A stretch of 10,141 bases of DNA from Candidatus Dojkabacteria bacterium (GTDB lineage Bacteria; Patescibacteriota; Dojkabacteria; J137), in contig JAGQLF010000030.1 of assembly GCA_020429545.1 (NCBI GenBank), forward strand, positions 1 through 10,141, in the 5' to 3' direction. The translations under genes and the position numbers were made by a program. The notes under the pieces are model-generated. The model saw only the letters and a list, made by a program, of their open reading frames with translations, ran no database searches and was not told where the DNA came from. The stretch's first letter is position 1, and the number at the start of each line of letters is the position of its first letter. This document shows, one piece after another, positions 1-6,407 of the stretch.

Positions 1-103
1 CAATAAACTAACCAATCTTGTATACCTAAAGTTATTTTTAACAAAATATCTCATTTCTATATACTATATTTTTCTTTATTTTAAATCAAATTTACTACGG
101 TGT

Positions 104-1360
104 TTACGAAAGAATTAGATCCTGTGTAGATTGAACTTGAACAGGTTTTATACTTACTTTTTTCGATAGTGCTGAATCAATCCTTAATTTTAGATCTTGA
201 ATAACATTCATAAAATTTATAAATGCTTCATATGGTGTTTCGTATGGGCTAAAATACTTGTGAACATCACCATCGTTAAACCATTTTGTACACATATAGT
301 AAAAATGATCTGAAGTTGTTAATCTTCTCCAAGTGGTGATCAACTTTGGATCTTCAGTTGTTAAAACATCTTCTTCCATTGCATGTATTTTTTCTAATGC
401 ATCATACTGCATAGCATTTGAACGCCATGCAGATAAGTCTCTTTCAATATCTGCCCATGACACATAATGAGGAAAAGTAATCTCTGCAAAAGAATCGTAT
501 CTTTCAATTGCTTCGCTTGGAGTCACGAAATCATTATCCGGATGTTGTAATAACTGTCCTGGTAAATGTTCCATAAAATCAAAGATTCCAGTATCTTCCC
601 ATTGATGCTCTCCAAAAGTTTCGTAATCCATAAATAGATTAACTACTTGCCCAGCACCATTGGTACTTGAAACCCAATTAGCAAATTTTTCAGCTGACAG
701 TGGATGTTCCTTCCAACCTTTATCTGAAAATCTAAATGCAATATCATCTGATAATTTGTAGTTTTTTAAAAGGATTTTTAATTGATTCCCTTTTGGAAGA
801 GAATATACAAAGTTTGGACTTCTCCACCCTAGTATGTGGTCGGCACCTTCAGCTAAAATTCCTTTATAACCCAACTGTTCAATATGTTCACCTAGTTCAT
901 CACTATAAATTAGTTCTGTATTTCTAAACATTTCAGGTGTAACAGAAAATAATTCATTAATCTTTTCCAAGTGCAAGTTAACTTGTTTATCAAATTCTTT
1001 TTTAGAGTAAAGAAAAGATAGTGAATGGTAATATGTTTCGCCTATAATCTCTACCCGCCCAGTATCCACTAAATCCTTAAAACTTTGTAAAACTTCTGGC
1101 GCAAATTCTTCAGCTTGTTCTAAAAATACACCTGTAAGTGAAAAGCTAATTTTGAACTCAGGATGTTTTTTAAGAAGCTTTAATAAAAGTTTATTTGTTG
1201 GCAAGTAACACTTTTGAGCAACTTTTTGAAATATTGCCTTATTATTACGATCTAAGGATTCTTCTTCAAAATAATCATCAGCAGAACCGATATCTTTAAC
1301 CGTATATTTTCTTATTCTATATGGTTGGTGTACATGAAAGTAAAAACAAATCGAGCTCAT
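104..1360 (-). CDS. GH57 family alpha-amylase-type glycoside hydrolase, intracellular
   Basis: A 418-residue retaining alpha-glucan hydrolase of family GH57, expected to cut alpha-1,4 bonds in glycogen or maltodextrin in the cytoplasm; no signal peptide is visible. The GH57 signatures occur in order: HQP near the N-terminus (residues 11-13), SLTGVFLEQ (74-82), FRNTELIY (145-152) with the expected nucleophile Glu149, FMDYETFGEH (243-252) with the expected acid/base Asp245, and TSDHFYYM (349-356). The spacing and short C-terminus resemble the Methanocaldococcus-type alpha-amylase branch rather than the larger branching enzymes or 4-alpha-glucanotransferases, but exact specificity cannot be read from sequence. 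The ATG overlaps the stop of the upstream hydrolase gene in a 4-nt ATGA, implying translational coupling. The last 20 or so residues are poorly conserved-looking. No clear terminator follows in the 103 nt to the window edge. Family call firm; substrate moderate. Confidence 0.93.
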   Translation of the reverse strand: MSSICFYFHVHQPYRIRKYTVKDIGSADDYFEEESLDRNNKAIFQKVAQKCYLPTNKLLLKLLKKHPEFKISFSLTGVFLEQAEEFAPEVLQSFKDLVDTGRVEIIGETYYHSLSFLYSKKEFDKQVNLHLEKINELFSVTPEMFRNTELIYSDELGEHIEQLGYKGILAEGADHILGWRSPNFVYSLPKGNQLKILLKNYKLSDDIAFRFSDKGWKEHPLSAEKFANWVSSTNGAGQVVNLFMDYETFGEHQWEDTGIFDFMEHLPGQLLQHPDNDFVTPSEAIERYDSFAEITFPHYVSWADIERDLSAWRSNAMQYDALEKIHAMEEDVLTTEDPKLITTWRRLTTSDHFYYMCTKWFNDGDVHKYFSPYETPYEAFINFMNVIQDLKLRIDSALSKKVSIKPVQVQSTQDLILS

Positions 1361-1881
1361 AGACTTTCTAAAATTCCTGCATTTATTAAAATATTTTCAA
1401 CCTCATCTGCATACATATATATGTGATTATCCGCTTCCATAACAATTTCATTGTAATCTACCCCTTCCATTACTTTTCTCATATCATCTAATACCCCGTA
1501 TGGATCTTTATCATTTTGAATGACATAAATAGGACAATCCAGTTCTGAAAGAATTTTAGAATACTGAGAAGTTTTATCCTCGCCAATTCCAGTTGGTATA
1601 CCCATTAAGACAACAAACTTAACTTTTTCTTTTAGTTTTTCTGCAACCTTTACTGCTAAATACGTCCCAATTGATTTCCCTAACACCACATATTCTTCAT
1701 CATTGAACTCTTCTTTCAAAATTTCTAACTCACTTTCTTCATCAAATGATAGAGATTCATCTGCCCAATGTAAGTATTGATGCCCTGCAACTTTTTGATT
1801 GTGATCCTCTAGCATTCTTACAAATTCTCGCAGTTCGCTTTCGTTAACTTTACCGTTACCTGGAAGATATATGAATTTCAT
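1357..1881 (-). CDS. Small alpha/beta-hydrolase-like protein of unknown substrate
   Basis: A 174-residue protein with a compact alpha/beta-hydrolase layout. The N-terminal strand FIYLPGNG (3-10) could supply the oxyanion loop. GKSIG (68-72) is a nucleophile elbow with Ser70. NDKDPYG (123-129) follows a predicted strand and offers Asp124 or Asp126. DNHIYMY (151-157) offers His153. So a Ser-Asp-His triad is plausible. The Lys before the serine recalls the small GKSxG hydrolases grouped with KANL3/TEX30, but that affiliation is a guess. It has no signal peptide. Its TGA stop overlaps the GH57 start by 4 nt, so the two are almost certainly co-translated, which hints at a role beside alpha-glucan breakdown, for example deacylation or product processing. 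It is the first gene after a 203-nt spacer, so a promoter is expected there. No Shine-Dalgarno is visible upstream of the ATG. The fold is probable; the function is unknown. Confidence 0.8.
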   Translation of the reverse strand: MKFIYLPGNGKVNESELREFVRMLEDHNQKVAGHQYLHWADESLSFDEESELEILKEEFNDEEYVVLGKSIGTYLAVKVAEKLKEKVKFVVLMGIPTGIGEDKTSQYSKILSELDCPIYVIQNDKDPYGVLDDMRKVMEGVDYNEIVMEADNHIYMYADEVENILINAGILESL

Positions 1882-2084
1882 ATGTAGTGAGATAACAAAT
1901 TATCTTTGTATCCAAGTTATCATAAAATCATGTAACTATACAAATACTATGCATTTTAGTCAAAATCAACGTACTTAGTCCTGTTTTGTTTAGTATTCGG
2001 TTTAAATTACAGTTACACCTCAAACCACATACCTTAAAAAAATTATATAGATTTGCAACATATAAGTTCAATAGTATTACCAAG

Positions 2085-3308
2085 CTAAGTTATTAGATGA
2101 CTATAAACATCAGTAACTTCACTAGCAGTTTTATCCCAGGATATGTTTGGGAGTTCATTAAATCCATTTAGGCTTAAATCAGTTTTTAGTGAATTATATT
2201 TCAGTACAGACACAATTTTGTTTACAATTTCATCCACATCCCAGAAATCCACCTGCAAAGAGTTACGCAACACTTCCGAAATTCCTGACTGCTTGGAAAT
2301 GATAACCGGAGTATGATTAGCTAAAGATTCTAGTGGTACAATCCCAAACGGTTCTGAAATTGATGGCATAATAAACACATCCGCTATTCTAAATAGTTTA
2401 TTCTTATCATTGCCTCTCACAAACCCTGCAAAAATAACTTTGTCAGAAATACCCATTGAAGCTGCCATATGCATTAAATGCTGTTCCATATCCCCTGATC
2501 CTCCATATACAAAAAGTGTCTTAGGGTTATATTTCAGAATCTCCTTTGCAGCTTTAAGCATCATTTCGGGATTTTTTTGGTAGGTTAATCTTCCTAAGAA
2601 CAATACAATGCTATACCCTGCGTCTTTACTTGCTCTTAAAATGTCTGCCTTTGCAACTTCATCGTAATCTATTTCTGAAAGATCTACCCCATTATGAGCA
2701 ACTTCAATTTTAGCAGGGTCTATTCCATATCTCTCTGTAACAACTTGTTTTGTAAAATTTGAAACAGCAATTATTTTATCTGCTTTTAAGAAACCTTCTA
2801 GCTCAATTGCTTTAATTAAAGGATTAGGATTATCTCCGCTTCTGTCATATTCTGTGGCATGAATATGAGCTATCAACGGTTTTCCTGATACTTCTTTTGC
2901 AGCAATACCTGCTTTGAAAGACAACCAATCATGAGCATGAATTACATCGTATTCTGATTGGAGTGCTACTCTTCTGGCATTTCGAGCATAAAGTAGAACT
3001 TCATTTAAAAGATCATAGTAGTAATCGTATGAAGGATCGATTCCACCATATTCAAAAATCTTAGAAGAAGATGTTGAAGTGCGATAAGGAGAAGTGATTT
3101 TGCTTTTGATTTCTTTGATAGTTAGGCCTCCGATTTTATCGGCAAAAGCGAAGTTAATAGTATTGTTACCAACGGGAATTTTCCTGGGCAGTACAAAGAT
3201 TATCTCTATGCCTTTTCTTAAAAGTGCATAGGTTAATCCCTGGCATGCTACTCCTAATCCTCCGCTGTTGTGTGGTGGGAACTCCCAACCAAACATTAAT
3301 ACTTTCAT
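2085..3308 (-). CDS. GT4-family glycosyltransferase, glycogen/starch synthase-like
   Basis: A 407-residue GT-B glycosyltransferase. The N-terminal half carries GWEFPPHNSGGLG (7-19), an analogue of the KxGGL donor/acceptor loop of glycogen synthases, then HAHDWLS (124-130), HIHATEYDR (148-156) and VSNFTK (182-187). The C-terminal nucleotide-sugar half carries HNGVD (205-209), FLGRLTYQK (237-245) with the conserved Arg240/Lys245 pair, YGGSGD (268-273) and SEPFGIVPLE (318-327), which is the E-x7-E motif (Glu319, Glu327). The donor is therefore likely an NDP-glucose and the acceptor a growing alpha-1,4-glucan, supported by GH15 upstream and GH57 downstream. It could instead be a different GT4 enzyme such as a sucrose-synthase-like or cell-envelope transferase. 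It lies 64 nt after GH15 on the same strand; that spacer is wholly a heptamer repeat array, so an independent promoter is unlikely. The ATG start has no Shine-Dalgarno. Confidence 0.87.
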   Translation of the reverse strand: MKVLMFGWEFPPHNSGGLGVACQGLTYALLRKGIEIIFVLPRKIPVGNNTINFAFADKIGGLTIKEIKSKITSPYRTSTSSSKIFEYGGIDPSYDYYYDLLNEVLLYARNARRVALQSEYDVIHAHDWLSFKAGIAAKEVSGKPLIAHIHATEYDRSGDNPNPLIKAIELEGFLKADKIIAVSNFTKQVVTERYGIDPAKIEVAHNGVDLSEIDYDEVAKADILRASKDAGYSIVLFLGRLTYQKNPEMMLKAAKEILKYNPKTLFVYGGSGDMEQHLMHMAASMGISDKVIFAGFVRGNDKNKLFRIADVFIMPSISEPFGIVPLESLANHTPVIISKQSGISEVLRNSLQVDFWDVDEIVNKIVSVLKYNSLKTDLSLNGFNELPNISWDKTASEVTDVYSHLIT

Positions 3309-3313
3309 AATAG

Positions 3314-3384
3314 TTCTTAGTTATCAGTAATTAGTACTTAGTTAAAATTATCTAAGTACAAAATACTCAGTACTAACTACTGAG
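3314..3384. repeat. Degenerate 7-nt tandem array (TACTNAG type), ten units, two hairpins
   Basis: The spacer between GH15 and GT4 reads as ten consecutive units of 7 nt, one of them 8 nt. Clear ones are TTCTTAG at 3314, TACTTAG at 3335, TACTCAG at 3364, TACTAAC at 3371 and TACTGAG at 3378; the units from 3342 to 3363 are decayed. Two inverted repeats result: GTACTTAG (3334-3341) with CTAAGTAC (3352-3359), loop 10 nt; and CTCAGTA (3366-3372) with TACTGAG (3378-3384), loop 5 nt. The second overlaps the GH15 stop codon (TAG, 3373-3375), so the last GH15 residues are encoded by repeat units. In the transcript the second hairpin is followed by a U-rich stretch, so it could act as a weak attenuator or a 3'-end protecting structure. 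Confidence 0.8.
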
Positions 3385-5352
3385 CTGTTCATATTTTTCA
3401 ATATAGTCTAAAACCGTAATAATATATTCTGTATGACTCCACGTTAATGGTGATGCGGAAATTTGCATACCATTTGTAGGGTCAAGTTGTTCAGATAATA
3501 TTCCACTATTTGATGCGTGACTATTAGCCCAATCGATATAGTACCTGCACTTTTTGAGTTCATCCAGAGATTTTGACTGTGCAATGCAAAGCTGAGCCAT
3601 CCACATTGTAGTTATAACCCATGGATTTCCCTGCACATTTTCTGTAACTTTGAAATATCTATCGTTCTCGTACCGTGGCATTCCCCCTATTGGGGTTGAA
3701 CATTGAAGTTTTTCCTGAACGTACTTTTTCATATTAATCAAACGTTCATCATCTGACTCTAAAACCTTGAATCTAAAGAGTCCATATAAAGAAGACATAT
3801 CTGCAGTATCATCCTTAAGTTCAATGCCGTCTATACTGTGCTCCTTATATATAATCCTTTTATAAAAGGTTTTTGTTTCCGAATTATAGTGATAGTTTAA
3901 GATACCATTTTTTACAAGTTTTGACAGCATCATATATTCTTCTTTCTTATCTTTTTTACCAAAAACCTCTGCCATTTCAGACGCAGCCTGCAAAGCACCA
4001 TATACAGTACTTGAGGTAAATGTAAATGTCCCAAAATGTTCCTCCCAAAGATCATAACTTGGCTTTACTAAACCAGTTTGTGTATCAATTCTAGAGATAA
4101 TAAAGTCTATTGCTTTTCTTAGAAGCGAATTATAAATTTTTTCAAGATATTCAATATCTCTTGAGTATTTATAATCAGACCAAATCGCATTGACCACTAA
4201 TGCTGTTTCATCTAATTGGATTGGAAGCTCCGTTACTCCTTTATAAACCCATGGATGCCAAGAACTTCCCAAAGATTTATCTGACCTATATTTATGCATA
4301 AAGTACCCTTCTGGAGTAATGATATCGTTAAAAAAGTTAATAATATTTTTATTAATATCGTCATATCCGGCTCTTGCATATGCCATTGATGTAAATGCTG
4401 CATCTCTCGGCCACACATAGCTATATGCATCTCTCCCATATTTAAGTAGGTCTGTATCTGAAGATGCGATTATTGCTCCTGTAGTGTCTGTATGTACTCT
4501 CAACATTTTTAATGACTGTTTGAAAAGTGCCTGTTCTTCTAAAGTTAGATCTTTAAAATCCATTTCTTTTTTTGCAGACCAGGCTTTCCAGTAGTTTTTT
4601 GTAGTTGTAATTAGATAATCAGGCGTTTTCTTAAGAACATACTCATTTAACTGTTTTACCTCATTCATATTTTTCGAAATAGCCAACCAATAATCTATTG
4701 TTTGGTTACCATTAGGTTCTATATTCATACTTAGTCCAATCACTGAATCTGTTAGTCCATGCTCAATAGGATTTTTCTCTAATTTACCATCTTCTGCATC
4801 TTTATAAGTTCCTAGCTTTCCTTCTATACCAAACAACCCTACACTATATTCATTAAATGCTTCTTTCGTATCTCTGTTTATTGCATTAGCTAAAAAAATT
4901 CTTCTACCTTTATAGTGAATCACTACATTATCTTTTGGATCATAATAGGCAGTATCGCCTCTATGAGACTCGTAGATCTCGAATTGTTGGTTAAAATACA
5001 GTTTTATTTCTCTGCTTGTTTCTGAAAGATTAAAAAGTTTAAATGAACGTAAGAATATATTGAGCTCATTATAGACCTCGTCTGTAACTTCAATTTTTAT
5101 TTTGAGTTGGTTATGTTTTAGGATTAACTTGTTATCAATTTCTCCGTTATCATAATAATCACACGATATTTCCCATGTGCCATCATCTGTCCAGTGAAAT
5201 ATTCCATCAATCCACACACCTATCTTATGAACATAACTTCCTCCTGTATGATTTTCTAATCCGACATATGGGAAATAGACATCATAAACTTGTCCGTACA
5301 AGTCTAGACCGACAGCTATACTTCCATTGCCGTAAACAAAGGATTTTGCCAC
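3373..5352 (-). CDS. GH15 glucoamylase / glucodextranase-type exo-alpha-glucosidase
   Basis: A 659-residue inverting glycoside hydrolase of family GH15 in the prokaryotic layout: an N-terminal beta-sandwich domain (about 1-250), then an (alpha/alpha)6-barrel catalytic domain (about 270-650). Catalytic-domain landmarks are YVWPRDA (312-318), QLDETAL (379-385), SYDLWEE (432-438) with the expected general acid at Glu437, SEQLDPTNG (620-628) with the expected general base Glu621, and SPLTWSHTEY (634-643). It should release beta-glucose from non-reducing ends of glycogen, maltodextrin or a related glucan. No signal peptide is present, so it acts inside the cell. The start is GTG at 5350-5352: no downstream Met occurs before residue 209, and a stop lies in frame about 20 nt upstream. 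The ROK kinase upstream would consume the glucose released. GH15 members also include trehalases and glucodextranases, so the substrate is less certain than the family. Confidence 0.92.
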   Translation of the reverse strand: MAKSFVYGNGSIAVGLDLYGQVYDVYFPYVGLENHTGGSYVHKIGVWIDGIFHWTDDGTWEISCDYYDNGEIDNKLILKHNQLKIKIEVTDEVYNELNIFLRSFKLFNLSETSREIKLYFNQQFEIYESHRGDTAYYDPKDNVVIHYKGRRIFLANAINRDTKEAFNEYSVGLFGIEGKLGTYKDAEDGKLEKNPIEHGLTDSVIGLSMNIEPNGNQTIDYWLAISKNMNEVKQLNEYVLKKTPDYLITTTKNYWKAWSAKKEMDFKDLTLEEQALFKQSLKMLRVHTDTTGAIIASSDTDLLKYGRDAYSYVWPRDAAFTSMAYARAGYDDINKNIINFFNDIITPEGYFMHKYRSDKSLGSSWHPWVYKGVTELPIQLDETALVVNAIWSDYKYSRDIEYLEKIYNSLLRKAIDFIISRIDTQTGLVKPSYDLWEEHFGTFTFTSSTVYGALQAASEMAEVFGKKDKKEEYMMLSKLVKNGILNYHYNSETKTFYKRIIYKEHSIDGIELKDDTADMSSLYGLFRFKVLESDDERLINMKKYVQEKLQCSTPIGGMPRYENDRYFKVTENVQGNPWVITTMWMAQLCIAQSKSLDELKKCRYYIDWANSHASNSGILSEQLDPTNGMQISASPLTWSHTEYIITVLDYIEKYEQLSS

Positions 5353-5375
5353 TTTTTTGGTACCGATTATTTAAA

Positions 5376-5406
5376 TTAGGCCTAAGAAAATACTAAAGAA
5401 ATTTCT
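5376..5406. promoter_or_regulatory. Two short palindromes in the GH15 leader, possible operator
   Basis: TTAGGCCTAA (5376-5385) and AGAAATTTCT (5397-5406) are perfect 10-nt palindromes inside the 84-nt spacer upstream of GH15. The second falls about where transcription would begin if the candidate promoter at 5412-5440 is used. Such positioning would suit a repressor site, but palindromes of this size also arise by chance in AT-rich DNA. They do not match each other. Confidence 0.25.
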
Positions 5407-5411
5407 AGTAG

Positions 5412-5440
5412 ATTTAAATGATATTCTAAATAGAAGTCAA
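5412..5440 (-). promoter_or_regulatory. Candidate sigma70-type promoter for GH15 (and GT4)
   Basis: On the minus strand TTGACT (5435-5440) is followed after 17 nt by TTAAAT (5412-5417). The -35 matches consensus at 5 of 6 positions and the -10 at 4 of 6. The -35 overlaps the ROK stop codon (5437-5439). It would give a leader of roughly 50 nt before the GTG start. This is a by-eye match only. Confidence 0.3.
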
Positions 5441-6258
5441 GAAAGAAAAGTTTTTATGTGTTCCATTGCACCATAAAGTCCTCCGAAGTCAGCAAGCTCA
5501 GCCTTCTTTATATCTGGAATCTCTGGAAAAACAACTAACAGTTCTTGAATCATTTGTTTAATTTTGTTTATTTGTAATTTATCACTAAGTATTACTCCAC
5601 CACCCAATACTAAAACCTTTGGTGACCAATGCAAAATGGTGTTATGAAGTCCAATTGCAGAAAATTTGGCTACCTCTTCCCAAATAGCATCATCCGGTTT
5701 TATATCTAGCGGGTTTTTCCCAGTTCTTTCTTGAATACCTGTACCAGAGACCAATTGTTCAAGTGAAAATAACTCATCATTTATAGAGATTAATTGATGA
5801 CCGGGCTCAAAGCCAAAATATTTATCATCAATTTTTTGATTATTAATTCGTGCTCCTCCAACTCCAGTACTAATTGTAACGTAGGCAACCAAATCGTATC
5901 CTTTGCCTGCTCCAAAGACAGCTTCACCCAATCCAACTAAAGCTGTGTCATTTTCTAAAAAAACATCTCCATTAATATATGATTGTAAATCAGATTGTAG
6001 TTGTTTTTTTTCCCAATTAGGTAAGTGTGGAGATCTGACTAAATGACTTTTTTCTTCAGAGATAATTCCAGAAACACCAATACAAATACCATTTACTTTG
6101 CTAATACTATTACATTTATCAATATATGATTTAATCATGCTTAGACCTTCTGAATACTCTTTTGGTGTGGATTGCACAGTAGGGCTTTCGAATTTGATTA
6201 AATCATTAGTAAATGAAAGTCTTGAGTTTGTTCCGCCAATATCTCCTATTATATACAT
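5437..6258 (-). CDS. ROK-family sugar kinase, probable glucokinase, lacking the cysteine zinc site
   Basis: A 273-residue ROK-family (repressor/ORF/kinase) kinase with no DNA-binding N-terminus, so an enzyme rather than a repressor. It begins with the phosphate-1 motif DIGGTNSR (6-13). ENDTALVGLGEA (102-113) carries the expected catalytic base Asp104. TISTGVGGA (128-136) is the phosphate-2 region, EPGH (151-154) holds the sugar-contacting Glu151 and His154, and VLVLGGGV (215-222) is the adenosine motif. It likely phosphorylates glucose released by GH15 to glucose-6-phosphate with ATP. Typical ROK kinases carry CxCGxxGCxE after the GH motif; here that segment is replaced by a short cysteine-free stretch ending in SLEQLVSG (165-172). 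N-acetylglucosamine, mannose or fructose remain possible substrates. The ATG start has no Shine-Dalgarno; a TCTAAT -10-like hexamer lies 8 nt upstream of it but has no good -35. Confidence 0.85.
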   Translation of the reverse strand: MYIIGDIGGTNSRLSFTNDLIKFESPTVQSTPKEYSEGLSMIKSYIDKCNSISKVNGICIGVSGIISEEKSHLVRSPHLPNWEKKQLQSDLQSYINGDVFLENDTALVGLGEAVFGAGKGYDLVAYVTISTGVGGARINNQKIDDKYFGFEPGHQLISINDELFSLEQLVSGTGIQERTGKNPLDIKPDDAIWEEVAKFSAIGLHNTILHWSPKVLVLGGGVILSDKLQINKIKQMIQELLVVFPEIPDIKKAELADFGGLYGAMEHIKTFLS

Positions 6259-6264
6259 CTTAGG

Positions 6265-6294
6265 TGATTAGATAATTAGTAAATTAGTAATTAG
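6265..6294. repeat. Short tandem array of TAATTAG-like 7/8-nt units upstream of ROK
   Basis: Four units follow one another: TGATTAG (6265-6271), ATAATTAG (6272-6279), TAAATTAG (6280-6287) and TAATTAG (6288-6294). They share the trailing TTAG with the TACTNAG units elsewhere in the window and begin only six bases before the ROK start codon (minus strand). TAATTAGTAA (6273-6282) has an exact reverse complement, TTACTAATTA, at 6338-6347, so the leader could fold across the spacer. A separate perfect palindrome, TTAGATATCTAA, sits between them at 6309-6320. Confidence 0.6.
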
Positions 6295-6372
6295 TTAATG
6301 TTACCTCATTAGATATCTAAAACTCAATCAAACATTGTTACTAATTAGAGTTTGCACTTATTTATACGTATT

Positions 6373-6407
6373 TTCTCAGTACTTAGTACCAAATACTCTT
6401 TACTGCA
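6373..6407. repeat. Five in-phase heptamers abutting the phosphatase stop codon
   Basis: Five exact 7-nt steps: TTCTCAG (6373), TACTTAG (6380), TACCAAA (6387), TACTCTT (6394) and TACTGCA (6401-6407). The array ends at the base immediately before the phosphatase TAA stop (6408-6410, read on the minus strand). Within it GTAC-TTA-GTAC (6379-6389) is a small inverted repeat. Same unit family as at 3314-3384 and 7031-7117. Confidence 0.75.

Noticed and set aside
1..103. A gene or terminator at the left edge
   Set aside because: The stretch is AT-rich, with no open frame of note and no hairpin followed by a T-run on the minus strand.
736..927. 63-codon plus-strand open frame
   Set aside because: Lies antisense inside the well-supported GH57 gene and its translation shows no domain or motif; a shadow frame.
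3314..3384. CRISPR array
   Set aside because: The periodicity is 7 nt with no unique spacers between repeats; CRISPR repeats are more than 20 nt with similar-sized spacers.
3352..3384. Strong intrinsic terminator after GH15
   Set aside because: The hairpin stem is 7 bp and AT-rich, followed by TATTTTGT rather than a real T-tract; at best a weak attenuator.
4233..4439. 68-codon minus-strand open frame
   Set aside because: Alternate frame inside the GH15 catalytic domain; no independent evidence.
5175..5396. 73-codon plus-strand open frame
   Set aside because: Antisense to the GH15 N-terminus and running into its promoter region; composition looks like random translation.
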